Assembly (NCBI GenBank): GCA_024642465.1
Contig: JAHEBA010000005.1
Coordinates: 1-64,000, forward strand
Length of the DNA: 64,000 nt
Direction: 5' to 3'
Source of the DNA: Alphaproteobacteria bacterium
GTDB taxonomy: Bacteria; Pseudomonadota; Alphaproteobacteria; Rhizobiales; Aestuariivirgaceae
Numbering within the stretch: the first letter of the stretch is position 1; every line of letters begins with the position of its first letter. The notes below the pieces were generated by a model. The model did not search any database and was not told where the DNA came from. It saw only the letters and a list, made by a program, of their open reading frames with translations. The translations under genes and the position numbers were made by a program. Below are positions 1 through 9,446 of the stretch, in pieces.

Positions 1-2258
1 CCGGCGAAGCAGCCGATGGCGAGGAAGATGGCGAAGACCGCGACGAAGACGACGAGGTCGATACCGTTGCCGAAGACGCCGAGGAAGAAGCCACCGCTTC
101 CGCCCCCAAGCCGCGCAAGCGTGCGCCGCGCAAGGTCTACAAGATCCAGGAAGTCATCAAGCGGCGCCAGGTGCTGCTGATCCAGGTGGTCAAGGAAGAG
201 CGCGGCAACAAGGGTGCTGCACTCACAACCTACCTGTCTCTGGCGGGCCGCTATTGCGTGCTGATGCCGAACACCGCCCGGGGCGGCGGCATTTCGCGCA
301 AGATCGCCGACCCGGCAGACCGGCGCCGGCTGAAGGACGTGATCAAGGAGATCGACGTACCGGAAGGCATGGGCCTGATCGTGCGCACGGCAGGCGCCCA
401 GCGAACCAAGACCGAGATCAAGCGCGACTACGACTACCTGCTGCGCATGTGGGAATCGGTTCGCGAGCTGACGTTGAAGTCGTCCGCGCCCAAGCTCGTC
501 TACGAGGAAGGCGACCTGATCAAGCGGTCGATCCGCGACCTCTACTCCAAGGACATCGACGAAGTTCTGGTGGAGGGCGAGGAAGGCTACAAGGAAGCCA
601 AGGACTTCATGAAGATGCTCATGCCCAGCCATGCGCGCAACGTGAAGCTCTACAAGGACACCCGGCAGCTGTTCACACGCCACCAGGTTGAAAGCCAGCT
701 CGACGGGCTGTTCACCCCCACCGTCACCCTGCCCTCGGGCGGTTACATCGTGATGAACCAGACCGAGGCGCTGGTGTCGATCGACATCAACTCGGGCAAG
801 GCGACGCGCGAGCACAACATCGAGGACACCGCCCTCAAGACCAATCTCGAGGCGGCGGTCGAAATTGCCCGCCAGCTGCGCCTGCGCGATCTGGCCGGCC
901 TGATCGTCATCGACTTCATCGACATGGAGGAGAATCGAAACAACCGGGCGGTGGAGCGCAAGCTGAAGGACGCGCTCAAGAACGACCGGGCGCGCATCCA
1001 GGTTGGCCGCATCTCGCATTTCGGCCTTCTGGAAATGTCGCGCCAGCGGCTGCGCCAGGGCATGATGGAAAGCTCCACCCGCCAGTGCCCGCATTGCGAA
1101 GGTACCGGCGTCATCCGCGCCGTGTCGAGCTGCGCGCTGTCGGTGTTGCGCGGCATCGAGGAGCACCTGCTGTCGCGCAAGGCCGAGAGCCTCGACGTGA
1201 GGGTGCACCCGGACGTTGCCATCTACATCTTCAACGAGAAGCGCGAGGCGCTGCTGTCGCTGGAGCAGAACTACGGCATCTCGATCTGGATCATCCCTGA
1301 ACGCGAATGCGCCCAGGCCGAAAGCCGCATCGAGCGCAAGCCCGACCGCAAGGGACCGGCGGTGCGCCCGGCCGCGTCTGCGACTGCTGTCGCCATGGGC
1401 GACGAACTGGAGGCGGTCGAGGAAGAACCGGTCATCGAGGACGAGGAAGACGAGGAAGAAACCGCTGCATCGGCCGATGCAGAAGCTCGTGGCGATGAAG
1501 ACGGCGAGCCTCGCAAGAAGCGCCGCCGCCGCCGTGGCCGCCGTGGCGGACGCCGCCAGCGCGAACAGCGTGATGGCGACGAGGCAATGGAAGGTGACGA
1601 ACTGGCCGCCGAGTCTGATGCCGATGAAGATGGCGACGACTCGCAAGCAGCAGCTTCGGGCGAAGAGGCCCGGGACGGCGACGGGGAAAGCAATGGCGAA
1701 CAGCGCAAGAAGCGCCGCCGCTGGCGTGGTGGCCGTGGTCGTGGCGCAAAGTCTGCCGAGGCTGACGAATCCGCCGCTGACGCCGGATCGGCCGACGATG
1801 AAGGTGATGCCAGCGAAGACGCCATGGCTGCCGAGGCCGAAGAACCGGCAACCGAACCGGCCGAAGCCGCGGCAGAAGAAGACGAAGACGCAAAGCCTGC
1901 GAAGAAGCCGCGCAAGCGTGCCGCCAAGAAGGCTGCAGCAGCCGATGAGGCGGTTGCATCCGACGCGGATGGCGACAGCAGCGATGATGCCAAGCCTGCC
2001 AAGAAGCCGCGCAAGCGCGCCGCCAAGAAAGCCGCCAAACCCGCTGACGACGAGACCGGCACCGAACAGCAGTCAGAGCCGGAATCGGAAGCACCAGCTG
2101 CAAGCAATGGCAGCCATGCCCCCGCACCGGACGAGCCGGCCAAACTGGAGTTGGTTGCTGCCGAGGAGCCTGCGGCACCACGCTGGCAGCCGCCTGCCCC
2201 GACGGTAGACCCGTCCAGCGCACCGAAGAAATCGGGATGGTGGGGCAAGCGGTCCTGA
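1..2258 (+). CDS. rne: Ribonuclease E (Rne/Rng family), 5' end outside window
   Basis: Endoribonuclease of mRNA decay and rRNA processing, normally the degradosome scaffold. The frame is open from base 3, so the N-terminus lies upstream; 751 residues are visible. The first part is a run of Asp/Glu followed by Lys/Arg inserted near the S1 RNA-binding domain, as in alphaproteobacterial homologues. The catalytic acidic residues sit in SIDINSG (nt 775-800) and VIDFID (nt 905-922), and the Zn-link CPHC is at nt 1086-1097. From about nt 1380 the protein becomes a disordered acidic/basic tail with Arg-rich patches and two copies of a KPAKKPRKRAAKKA block (nt 1890-2040), probably for RNA and partner binding. 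The family call is secure; the true start cannot be seen. Confidence 0.96.
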   Translation, partial: GEAADGEEDGEDRDEDDEVDTVAEDAEEEATASAPKPRKRAPRKVYKIQEVIKRRQVLLIQVVKEERGNKGAALTTYLSLAGRYCVLMPNTARGGGISRKIADPADRRRLKDVIKEIDVPEGMGLIVRTAGAQRTKTEIKRDYDYLLRMWESVRELTLKSSAPKLVYEEGDLIKRSIRDLYSKDIDEVLVEGEEGYKEAKDFMKMLMPSHARNVKLYKDTRQLFTRHQVESQLDGLFTPTVTLPSGGYIVMNQTEALVSIDINSGKATREHNIEDTALKTNLEAAVEIARQLRLRDLAGLIVIDFIDMEENRNNRAVERKLKDALKNDRARIQVGRISHFGLLEMSRQRLRQGMMESSTRQCPHCEGTGVIRAVSSCALSVLRGIEEHLLSRKAESLDVRVHPDVAIYIFNEKREALLSLEQNYGISIWIIPERECAQAESRIERKPDRKGPAVRPAASATAVAMGDELEAVEEEPVIEDEEDEEETAASADAEARGDEDGEPRKKRRRRRGRRGGRRQREQRDGDEAMEGDELAAESDADEDGDDSQAAASGEEARDGDGESNGEQRKKRRRWRGGRGRGAKSAEADESAADAGSADDEGDASEDAMAAEAEEPATEPAEAAAEEDEDAKPAKKPRKRAAKKAAAADEAVASDADGDSSDDAKPAKKPRKRAAKKAAKPADDETGTEQQSEPESEAPAASNGSHAPAPDEPAKLELVAAEEPAAPRWQPPAPTVDPSSAPKKSGWWGKRS

Positions 2259-2289
2259 CATCTGACCCGAACAGCCGGAGGCGGTTTCA

Positions 2290-2922
2290 ATGACATGGAA
2301 CCGCCTTCTGCTTTTGGCGATGGCGCTGGTGGCTATCTGGCTTGGTCACGGCATCTACCAGGAAGCACGCGTCAACAAGGGCCGGCTTACCGTCAGCCAG
2401 ACTGGCGATGCAGTGGTGCTTGCCTGGTGGTCCGGCATCGACATCCCGCTGGTCACCCGGTTCACCGAAGCCTTCGACGCCTGGAACGGCCGCACCGGGC
2501 GATACATCATCCAGCTGGATTCTCCTGGCGGGTCGATCCGCGAGGGGCGTGAACTGATCGAGCTGATCCAGCGCGTCAAGCGCACCCACCGGGTCGATAC
2601 GCTGGTAGCCGATGGCGACATTTGCGCCTCCATGTGCGTGCCGGTTTTCCTGCAAGGCGGGTCCCGGATCGCCGGGCGCAATGCACGGTTCATGTTCCAC
2701 GAACCGGCCCGATATGACAGCCTCACTGACGAGCGCGTCGATGGCCCCGCCTTCGAGCAGCGGGCCATGTCGCGCCGCTTCTTCGAACGCTATTACGTCA
2801 ACTCGCCGATGACGCCGGCCTGGCGCGAGCAGCTTGAAAGGCAGTGGATTGGCAAGGACATATGGAAGACGGCTGCGGATCTGATTCAGGAAGGTTCCGG
2901 CGTCGTAACGGACATCCGCTAG
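2290..2922 (+). CDS. ClpP/crotonase-fold membrane-anchored protein (COG3904-like)
   Basis: A 210-residue protein with one N-terminal hydrophobic segment (residues 5-20, signal anchor), so it is probably periplasmic and membrane-tethered. The rest looks like a ClpP-type serine protease fold: LDSPGGSIREG (strand-turn and oxyanion region), then DGDICASMC, where the Ser is the likely nucleophile, and FMFHEP, which carries a candidate catalytic His. The ATG follows a CCGGAGG Shine-Dalgarno (SD) sequence and lies 31 nt after rne. The substrate is unknown, and proteolytic activity is inferred only from motif order. Its last codons overlap the convergent argO by 4 nt. Confidence 0.75.
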   Translation: MTWNRLLLLAMALVAIWLGHGIYQEARVNKGRLTVSQTGDAVVLAWWSGIDIPLVTRFTEAFDAWNGRTGRYIIQLDSPGGSIREGRELIELIQRVKRTHRVDTLVADGDICASMCVPVFLQGGSRIAGRNARFMFHEPARYDSLTDERVDGPAFEQRAMSRRFFERYYVNSPMTPAWREQLERQWIGKDIWKTAADLIQEGSGVVTDIR

Positions 2923-3527
2923 ATCAGGTCCTTCACCAGCTTCGCCGCCAGCACCCACATTACCAGCCCGATCAGGATATCGAGCATCTGCCAGCTTTTC
3001 GGCCGGGCGAATACCGGTGCCAGCAACCGCGCACCATAGCCCAGCGAGAAGAACCAGGTGAACGAGCCTGCACAGGCGCCCACCGCATAGGCCAGCCGGT
3101 CCGGCCCCTCACAGACCGCCGACAACCCGCCCAGCAATACCACCGTATCGAGGTAGACGTGCGGATTGAGGAAGGTGAAGGCCAGGCATGCGGCCACCGC
3201 CTGTTGCAGCGGCAGGGCCGGCCCTGCCCCCGCGTTGAGCGCGTCCGGATGCAGCGCGCGCCGGAACGCCAACACGCCATAGACGAGCAGAAAGACCACG
3301 CCACCGGCGGTCACCAGGTTCAGCAATACCTGCACCTGTTGGATCAGAGTGCCGAGACCGGCAACCCCTGCTGATATCAGCAGCGTATCGGCCAGCGCGC
3401 AGATCAGGCAAAGGATGAACACGTGCTTGCGCTTGAGGCCCTGGCGCAGGATGAAGGCGTTTTGCGCGCCGATCGCCATGATCAGTGAAATGGCCAGCAC
3501 GTAGCCTGCCATTGCGGCAGCAATCAT
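2919..3527 (-). CDS. argO: LysE/ArgO-type amino-acid exporter
   Basis: Inner-membrane exporter of basic amino acids (arginine or lysine) of the LysE superfamily. It has about six hydrophobic segments, the family signature SLIMAIGAQNAFILRQG near the N-terminus and FTFLNPHVYLDT in the middle. The start is set at the second Met (MIAAAM, nt 3527) because GGGGGAAG lies just upstream of it; a longer start at 3545 is possible. It is transcribed divergently from an argP-type regulator, the classical arrangement in which ArgP senses Lys/Arg and activates the exporter. Its 3' end overlaps the preceding gene by 4 nt tail to tail. Confidence 0.9.
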   Translation of the reverse strand: MIAAAMAGYVLAISLIMAIGAQNAFILRQGLKRKHVFILCLICALADTLLISAGVAGLGTLIQQVQVLLNLVTAGGVVFLLVYGVLAFRRALHPDALNAGAGPALPLQQAVAACLAFTFLNPHVYLDTVVLLGGLSAVCEGPDRLAYAVGACAGSFTWFFSLGYGARLLAPVFARPKSWQMLDILIGLVMWVLAAKLVKDLI

Positions 3528-3626
3528 CGTCTTCCCCCGGTTCAAGGCTCAATCCGTGCGTCACCCCTAGCGCATCGAAGCAGAATTAGCCAAACTGCTT
3601 TATCTTAATCTGCTTCAGTTTTTCTA
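3528..3626. promoter_or_regulatory. argO-argP divergent control region
   Basis: This short gap is markedly A+T-rich close to argP (nt 3585-3626, including GCTTTATCTTAATCTGCTT) in an otherwise G+C-rich neighbourhood. It must contain both promoters and, by analogy with ArgP systems, the ArgP operator. I cannot pick a single LysR T-N11-A box with confidence. Confidence 0.5.
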
Positions 3627-4511
3627 ATGCATCTCGATTACAACCACCTAGCCGCTTTGGCCGCCGTCATCCGCACTGGAAGCTTCGAGAAGGCAGCGCA
3701 GGCAATCGCCGTGACGCCATCAGCCATATCGCAGCGCATCAAGCTGCTGGAAGAGCGCACCGGCACCGTGCTGGTGGTGCGCGGCCAGCCATGCACGGCC
3801 ACCGCCGCGGGCCTGCGCCTGTGCCGCCACGCCGAGGAAGTGTCGGCGTTGGAGGGCGCACTTGGTTCTGATCTCGGCAAGCTTCAGGCCGGAGACGAGC
3901 GCACCACGCTGCGCATCGCCGTCAACGCCGACTGCCTTGCCACCTGGTTCATCCCGGCGCTGGCGGCCACCTCCGGCTTCCTGTTCGACCTGGTGGTGGA
4001 CGACGAAGGCCACAGCACGGACTGGCTGCGGCGCGGCGAGGTGTCCGCCGCCGTCACCAGCACGGCACGTGCCGTGCAGGGCTGCGATGCGCGCGCGCTG
4101 GGCGACATGCGCTACGTCGCCACCGCCACGCCCCAATTCGTGGCGCAGCACTTCAAAACCGGCATCACCGCCGCCACGCTGGCCCGTGCGCCTGCGCTCA
4201 CCTTCTCGGTCAAGGACACCTACCAGCAGGCGTGGGTGCGCAAGGTCTGCGGGCGCAACGTCACGCTGCCAAGTCACTGGCTGCCGTCGAACCACGGTTT
4301 CGTGGACGCCTGCCTGGCCGGGCTCGGCTGGTGCATGCATCCGCTCGCCATGGTCAAGCCGCACCTCGATGCTGGCCGATTGGTGGAAATGGTGCCCGGC
4401 AGCCACATGGACGTGCCGCTCTACTGGCAGTGGAACCGCATCGTGTCAGGCGCGCTGAAGGGGCTCAACAAGGCGGTCATCGAGGCCGCGCGGGCGCGAA
4501 TGAACCCTTGA
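3627..4511 (+). CDS. argP: LysR-family regulator ArgP (IciA-like)
   Basis: LysR-type transcription factor of 294 residues, with an N-terminal winged helix-turn-helix (residues 5-62: YNHLAALAAVIRTGSFEKAA, then TPSAISQRIKLLEE) and a periplasmic-binding-protein-like effector domain. Sequence and length match ArgP, which controls argO in response to lysine and arginine. It is divergent from argO with about 100 bp between start codons. No clear Shine-Dalgarno precedes the ATG; the leader is T-rich. The 3' end overlaps the convergent aminotransferase gene by 35 nt, so both C-termini are read from the same DNA. Confidence 0.9.
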   Translation: MHLDYNHLAALAAVIRTGSFEKAAQAIAVTPSAISQRIKLLEERTGTVLVVRGQPCTATAAGLRLCRHAEEVSALEGALGSDLGKLQAGDERTTLRIAVNADCLATWFIPALAATSGFLFDLVVDDEGHSTDWLRRGEVSAAVTSTARAVQGCDARALGDMRYVATATPQFVAQHFKTGITAATLARAPALTFSVKDTYQQAWVRKVCGRNVTLPSHWLPSNHGFVDACLAGLGWCMHPLAMVKPHLDAGRLVEMVPGSHMDVPLYWQWNRIVSGALKGLNKAVIEAARARMNP

Positions 4512-5679
4512 AGCCCAACCCTTGGCCGGGCAGCCACTTCGCCAGCCGCTCCACTGCCTGCTGCATGTGCTCCATGGAGCCTGCAAACGACATGCGGATG
4601 AAGCGGTTGCCGCGTTGCGTATCGAAGTCCGCCCCCGGCGTCACCGCAACGTGCGCCTCCTGCAGCATCTGGCGCGCAAAGGCATAGCTGTTATTGGTCA
4701 GGTTGCCGACGTCGACATAGAGGTAGAACGCCCCGTCCGCCGGCGACAGGTTGCCCATGCCGAGCCCTGGCAGTTCCTTCAGCAGGAAGTCGCGGTTGGC
4801 GCGATAGTCGGCCTTGCGCTCCTCCAGTTCGTCGGTCGCGTCGAACGCAGCGATTGCCGCGTACTGCGACAGGGTCGGCGCGGAAATGTAAAGGCTCTGC
4901 GACAGGCACTCGACGGTGCGCCGCAGCACCTCCGGCACGATCATCCAGCCGATGCGCCAGCCGGTCATGCAGTAGTATTTCGAGAACGAGTTGATGACGA
5001 TGGCGTCCGGGTTCGTCGTCAGCGCGCAGGCCTGCGGCATCTCGTAGTTGAGCCCGTGATAGATCTCGTCGGAGATGAACCACACGTCGCGCCTGGCGCA
5101 CGTGGCGGCAACGTCGGCCAGCGCGTCGGGCGTCAGCATGGTGCCGGTCGGGTTGGCCGGGCTTGCCAGCAGCAACCCGTTCAGCCCCTCGTCGCACGCG
5201 GCTTCGATCTGCGCACGGGTCGGCGCCCAGCGGCTTCGCGCATCGACGGGGATGTCCTTCACCCGGATGCCGAGTGCTTCGAAGATGTTCCGGTAGGCCG
5301 GATAACCCGGCATGGTCAGGCCCACCTGGTCGCCCTGGTCGAAGCACGCCGTGAAGCCGATGACGAACGAGGCCGACGAGCCGGTGGTGATGGCGATGTT
5401 GGCGGGGTTCACGCTGACGCCATAGGCCGCGTCATAGTGGGCGGCAATGCGCTCGCGCAGCAGCATCAGGCCGAGCGAGTCGGTGTAACCCATGTACGCG
5501 CCATCGAGCGCCGCGCGCGCGGCCTCGACCACCTTGCGCGGCGGCCCGCCGCCCGGCTGTCCGGCCGACATGTGCACCACGTCATGGCCGGCGGCGGCCA
5601 GCGCATTGGCCTCGCGGAAGAAGTCCATGACGATGAACGGCTGCACCTTCGCGGCGCGGGCGGAGGGTTTGAGCGGCAT
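4477..5679 (-). CDS. PLP-dependent aminotransferase, class I/II
   Basis: Fold-type I aminotransferase of 400 residues, related to aspartate and broad-specificity aminotransferases. Visible motifs are NPTGTMLTPDAL (substrate/cofactor loop), SDEIYHGLNYE (PLP-ring Asp and Tyr), SFSKYYCMTGWRIGW (the Lys forms the Schiff base) and the C-terminal RFIRMSFAG, whose Arg binds the substrate carboxylate. The amino donor and acceptor cannot be read from sequence. The last 35 nt overlap argP in antisense. It lies upstream of nothing on its strand that would define a pathway, so the substrate stays open. Confidence 0.87.
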   Translation of the reverse strand: MPLKPSARAAKVQPFIVMDFFREANALAAAGHDVVHMSAGQPGGGPPRKVVEAARAALDGAYMGYTDSLGLMLLRERIAAHYDAAYGVSVNPANIAITTGSSASFVIGFTACFDQGDQVGLTMPGYPAYRNIFEALGIRVKDIPVDARSRWAPTRAQIEAACDEGLNGLLLASPANPTGTMLTPDALADVAATCARRDVWFISDEIYHGLNYEMPQACALTTNPDAIVINSFSKYYCMTGWRIGWMIVPEVLRRTVECLSQSLYISAPTLSQYAAIAAFDATDELEERKADYRANRDFLLKELPGLGMGNLSPADGAFYLYVDVGNLTNNSYAFARQMLQEAHVAVTPGADFDTQRGNRFIRMSFAGSMEHMQQAVERLAKWLPGQGLGFKGSFAPARPR

Positions 5680-5750
5680 GGGAATCGCCTTTGCCCGGTT
5701 GAACTCAGGTCCCTGCCTAGCAAAAGCGCGATGGATAGGGAACCGCCCCC

Positions 5751-6512
5751 TCAGAAATCCTTCAGCAGCCTTGTCGTCTCCGGGTCGAGGAAGCTGGCGA
5801 CCGTCGCGTCGGTCTCAAGCTGGAGCGCGCGCCACAGGTCCGCCGTAGCCACCTGGTTCAGCACCCGCTTCATCGCCCGCACCGACAGCGGCGGCAGGCC
5901 GGCCAGTTTCGCCGCCACGGCCTGCGCCTCCGGCATCAGGTCGGCGTCCGGCACCACCTTCCACGCCACGCCGATGTCCGCCAGTTCCCTGGCGCCATAG
6001 CGCTGGCCCAGGAACAGCATCTCGCGCGCCTTGTGCAGGCCGACGAGGCCCGGCAGCAACGCCGTCACCGCGCCGGTCACGAACAGGTTGAGCGAGACTT
6101 CCGGGAAGAAGCCCTTGGCGCTTTCCGCCCAGATGGGGAAGTCGCAGTTGATCGCCCATTCGAAACCGCCCCCGACGGCCCAGCCGTTGATGGCGCCGAC
6201 CACCGGCTTCGGTCCCATGACGATGGCGACCGTTGCCCGCTGGATCGCCTCGACCAGGTCGCGCGCCTGCTCTTCATTCTCGGGGTGCACGTGCTCGTGC
6301 CGGTCGTCGCCGGCGCAGAAGGCGCTGCCCTCGCCGGTGAACACGATGGCGCGGGTGGCCGCGTCCCTGTTGGCGTCGTCGAAGGCCAGCGCCACGTCGT
6401 CGATCAGCTGCCGGTTCATGGCGTTGAGGCTGCCCGGCCGGTTGAGCGAGATGGTGCGCACGCCCTCAGCCCTAAGTTCGCTCTTCACCGTGTCGTACTG
6501 GAACCCGCTCAT
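5751..6512 (-). CDS. Enoyl-CoA hydratase/isomerase family protein
   Basis: Crotonase-family enzyme of 253 residues acting on acyl-CoA thioesters. The oxyanion-hole segments are GSAFCAGDD (residues 55-65) and GWAVGGGFEWAINCDF, where the downstream Glu of the GG.E pattern could act as catalytic acid/base. The ATG at 6512 overlaps the stop of the upstream CoA-ligase gene (TGATG), so the two are translationally coupled. The pairing suggests activation of a carboxylic acid to its CoA ester followed by hydration or isomerisation, but the substrate is unknown. Confidence 0.87.
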   Translation of the reverse strand: MSGFQYDTVKSELRAEGVRTISLNRPGSLNAMNRQLIDDVALAFDDANRDAATRAIVFTGEGSAFCAGDDRHEHVHPENEEQARDLVEAIQRATVAIVMGPKPVVGAINGWAVGGGFEWAINCDFPIWAESAKGFFPEVSLNLFVTGAVTALLPGLVGLHKAREMLFLGQRYGARELADIGVAWKVVPDADLMPEAQAVAAKLAGLPPLSVRAMKRVLNQVATADLWRALQLETDATVASFLDPETTRLLKDF

Positions 6513-7813
6513 CAATATGTCCTTATCACGCGCTTCGTCTTGCCTTCGGTCACCGGCAGGCTCTTGGGCGGCAGCACGGTGACGCGCGCGGTGGCGCCGA
6601 GCTTCTGCTTCATTGACTTCTCCGCCGCCGCTCCAATGCCTTCCGCGCCGCCCTCTCCCTCCGCCAGTTCCACCTCCACCGGCAGCACGTCGTAGGGCGG
6701 CTTGGTGTCCAGCACGATGCGGTAGTTGCCGCTGAGTTCATCGAACTCGCTGATGACCGCGGAGACCATGGTCGGAAACAGGTTCAGGCCCCGCACGACC
6801 ACCATGTCGTCGCTGCGCCCGATCACCCGGAAGCGGAAGCCGGTGCGCCCGCATTGGCACGGCCCGGTCTCGTCCACCGCGATGATGTCGCCGGTGCGGA
6901 AGCGCACCAGCGGCTGGCACTGGCGCTCGAGATGGGTCAGCGCAAGTTCGCCCTCCGCACCGTCGGTCAGCGACAGCGGCTGGGCCGTGTCCGGGTCGAT
7001 CAGTTCCGGGTAGAGCACGTCGGAGGCGAGATAATGCAGCCGCGTGTCATGCTCGCACTGGGCGGCGAAATTGCAGAACACGTCCGACACGCCATAGTTG
7101 GCGTTGCGCGGCTCCATGCCCCAGACCGACCTGATGCGCTCGCGCAGCGCCGGGTCGTCCAGCCCCGCCTCGCCGCCGAACAGGCCGAGCTTTAGTCCCA
7201 GGTCGCGCGGTTTAAGGCCGGGGAATTTCTCCGCGATCACCCGCTCCAGCACCGCCGGATAGGACGGTGTGCACGAGATGGCGGTAACGCCGACTTCCTG
7301 GATGGTGCGCACCAGAAGCTCGGTATTGCCGACGCCGAACGGCACCACCAGCGCGCCGGTGCGCTCCAGCGTCATGTGGTCGGTCAGCCCGCCCATCCAC
7401 ATCTGGTAGTTGAGGCAGTGCACCGCCACGTGACCCGGCCCGAGCCCCGCGGCAGACTGGCAGCGCCCGCCGACGATCTCGGTTAGCTCGCAGTCGCGCG
7501 CCGACATGGCGAGGTTCATGGCCTGTCCCGTGGTGCCGGAGGTGCGGTGCAGCCGCGTGGCCTGGCCCTTGCGGGCGGCGAGGTAATTGCCAAACGGCGG
7601 ATGGTCCGCTTGCGAAATGCGCAGCATCGCCTTGTCGGACAGCGGCAGTTCGGGCAGATCGCGCAAGTCCTGGGGCGGTGCCTTGCCGGCCCACAGCTCG
7701 CGATAGAAGTCCGAGTTCTGCGCCACGTACGCAGCTTGCGCCGGCCAGCTATCCTGCTGGTGCTTCGCCACCGCGTCCGCCGATGCGGTAACCGCATTGT
7801 CCAGCAGCGCCAT
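6512..7813 (-). CDS. Phenylacetate-CoA ligase-like (PaaK family) adenylate-forming enzyme
   Basis: Adenylate-forming acyl-CoA ligase of 433 residues. The P-loop motif HRTSGTTGQAMNLA is at about residue 90. A Cys pair appears in GPCQCGRTG near residue 315, as in PaaK-type enzymes; the ribose-binding Asp is in RTGDI; and the C-terminal lid begins around RFRVIGRSDDMVVVRG. PaaK homologues activate aromatic or other carboxylic acids, so phenylacetate should not be assumed here because no paa genes are nearby. AAGGGGCAAGG precedes the ATG. It forms a two-gene operon with the crotonase-family gene. Confidence 0.87.
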   Translation of the reverse strand: MALLDNAVTASADAVAKHQQDSWPAQAAYVAQNSDFYRELWAGKAPPQDLRDLPELPLSDKAMLRISQADHPPFGNYLAARKGQATRLHRTSGTTGQAMNLAMSARDCELTEIVGGRCQSAAGLGPGHVAVHCLNYQMWMGGLTDHMTLERTGALVVPFGVGNTELLVRTIQEVGVTAISCTPSYPAVLERVIAEKFPGLKPRDLGLKLGLFGGEAGLDDPALRERIRSVWGMEPRNANYGVSDVFCNFAAQCEHDTRLHYLASDVLYPELIDPDTAQPLSLTDGAEGELALTHLERQCQPLVRFRTGDIIAVDETGPCQCGRTGFRFRVIGRSDDMVVVRGLNLFPTMVSAVISEFDELSGNYRIVLDTKPPYDVLPVEVELAEGEGGAEGIGAAAEKSMKQKLGATARVTVLPPKSLPVTEGKTKRVIRTY

Positions 7814-8002
7814 GATTGCCTTGCCCCTTGAGTATTGCCGGCGATCATCATCTGCGGCGGCCGGATCAAGTCAAGCGGCAACCCACCTTACCCATTTGTA
7901 ACGCCCCCGCACCTCGCCCGCCCCCATGGTTTTGCCGTATTGTTGACGGCATAAACGGTGACATCGAACCGCCATTGCCCGATCCGGATTCTGCCCGAGC
8001 CC

Positions 8003-9397
8003 ATGTTTGCCAACGCCCTCAAATCCCTGCTCTCGCTCGTTTGCGCGCTCAGCCTGCTGCTGGTGCAGGCTGCCCATTTCGCGCCGCCCGCATACGCGCA
8101 GCAGCGTGGCAACGACCTGCGCCTCATCCGCGACGAGGAGATCGAGGAGCTGATGCGGCGCTACCTGAAGCCGATTTTCAAGGCGGCCGGCATCAACCCG
8201 GGCGCGGTACAGATCCACCTGATCAACGACAGTGCCATCAACGCTTTCGTGGCCGGCGGGCAACGCATCTTCATCCACACCGGCCTGATCGAGCAGGCCT
8301 CGAGGCCCAATGAAGTGATCGGCGTGCTGGCGCACGAGACCGCCCACGTGGCCGGCGGTCACCTGGCCCGGCTCGGAGTGGAAGTGGACAAGGCCTCGAC
8401 GCAGGCGATCATTGTCATGCTGCTGGGCGCGGCGGGCGCAGTGGCGGCTGCTTCATCGGGCGCCAGGGGCGCCGGCCAGGCGGGCAGCGCCATCATGATG
8501 GGCGGCCAGTCGATGGTCCAGCGCAACCTGCTCAGCTACGTGCGCGCCCAGGAAGCGGCGGCGGATGAAGGCGCGCTGCGCTATCTCGAGGCCACCGGCC
8601 AGTCAGGCAAGGGCATGCTTGAGCTGTTCCAGAAGCTTTACAACCAGTCGATCGGTTCGTTGCAGTACGTCGACCCCTATGCGGTCAGCCACCCGCTGCC
8701 GCTGCAGCGCATCCGGGTGCTGGAAGAGCGCGTGCGCGCCTCGAAGTACTATGGCAAGAAGGACGAGGACTTTCTCGTGTTGCGCCACCGGATGGCGCAG
8801 GCCAAGCTGGCCGCCTTCACCCGCGACGCGCAAGCCGTCTACAACGCCTATCCGCCTTCCGACAATTCGCTGCCGGCGCAGTATGCCCGCGCCATCGTCG
8901 CTTACCGGCTGGGCGACATGAACAGCGCCATTCCGCAGATCGACCGGCTGATTTCAATCATCCCGAAGAACCCGTATTTCTGGGAACTCAAGGGCCAGGC
9001 GCTGCTTGAGAAAGGTAACCCGGCAGAGGCCATCGAGCCGCTGAAGCAGGCCGTGAAGCTGGCGCCGAAGAGCGGGCTGATCAAGATCATGCTGGCGCAG
9101 GCGCTGCTTGCATCGGACTCCAGGCCGGCCGCGAAGGAAGCGCTCGCCGTGCTTGCCAAGGCCGAGACCGTTGAAGGACAAAGCGCGCAGCTGCACCTGT
9201 TCAAGGCGCGCGCGCACGGCATCATGGGCGACCTGCCCCGCGCTGAGCTTGCGACAGCTGAAAGCGCCATGCTGCGCGGCGACAAGAAGCTCGCCAAGGA
9301 AAAGGCCCAGGGCGCGCTGGACAGGTCTTCGCCCGGCTCGTCGGTGCGTATCCGTGCTAACGACATTTTGAATGCACTCAAGCAGAAAGACAGCTAA
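8003..9397 (+). CDS. M48-family periplasmic metalloprotease with TPRs (BepA/YfgC-like)
   Basis: Secreted zinc protease of 464 residues. The start at 8003 gives a clean signal peptide (FANALKSLLSLVCALSLLLV ending near AYAQ), whereas a start at 7958 adds a polar extension. The catalytic HETAHVAGGH motif is at about residue 110 and the third ligand is probably the Glu of AQEAAADEGAL. The C-terminal half (residues 280-450) is made of TPR-like helices. E. coli BepA clears misassembled LptD and BAM substrates, so a role in outer-membrane quality control is likely. A gene for a DsbA-type oxidoreductase follows. Confidence 0.88.
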   Translation: MFANALKSLLSLVCALSLLLVQAAHFAPPAYAQQRGNDLRLIRDEEIEELMRRYLKPIFKAAGINPGAVQIHLINDSAINAFVAGGQRIFIHTGLIEQASRPNEVIGVLAHETAHVAGGHLARLGVEVDKASTQAIIVMLLGAAGAVAAASSGARGAGQAGSAIMMGGQSMVQRNLLSYVRAQEAAADEGALRYLEATGQSGKGMLELFQKLYNQSIGSLQYVDPYAVSHPLPLQRIRVLEERVRASKYYGKKDEDFLVLRHRMAQAKLAAFTRDAQAVYNAYPPSDNSLPAQYARAIVAYRLGDMNSAIPQIDRLISIIPKNPYFWELKGQALLEKGNPAEAIEPLKQAVKLAPKSGLIKIMLAQALLASDSRPAAKEALAVLAKAETVEGQSAQLHLFKARAHGIMGDLPRAELATAESAMLRGDKKLAKEKAQGALDRSSPGSSVRIRANDILNALKQKDS

Positions 9398-9446
9398 ACA
9401 GGTCCGCAACCACGATATCGGACCCAAAGCCCCTGGAGCACAACTC

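Noticed and set aside
4522-6000. 492-codon plus-strand frame over the aminotransferase
   Set aside because: Antisense shadow; the aminotransferase frame carries all catalytic motifs.
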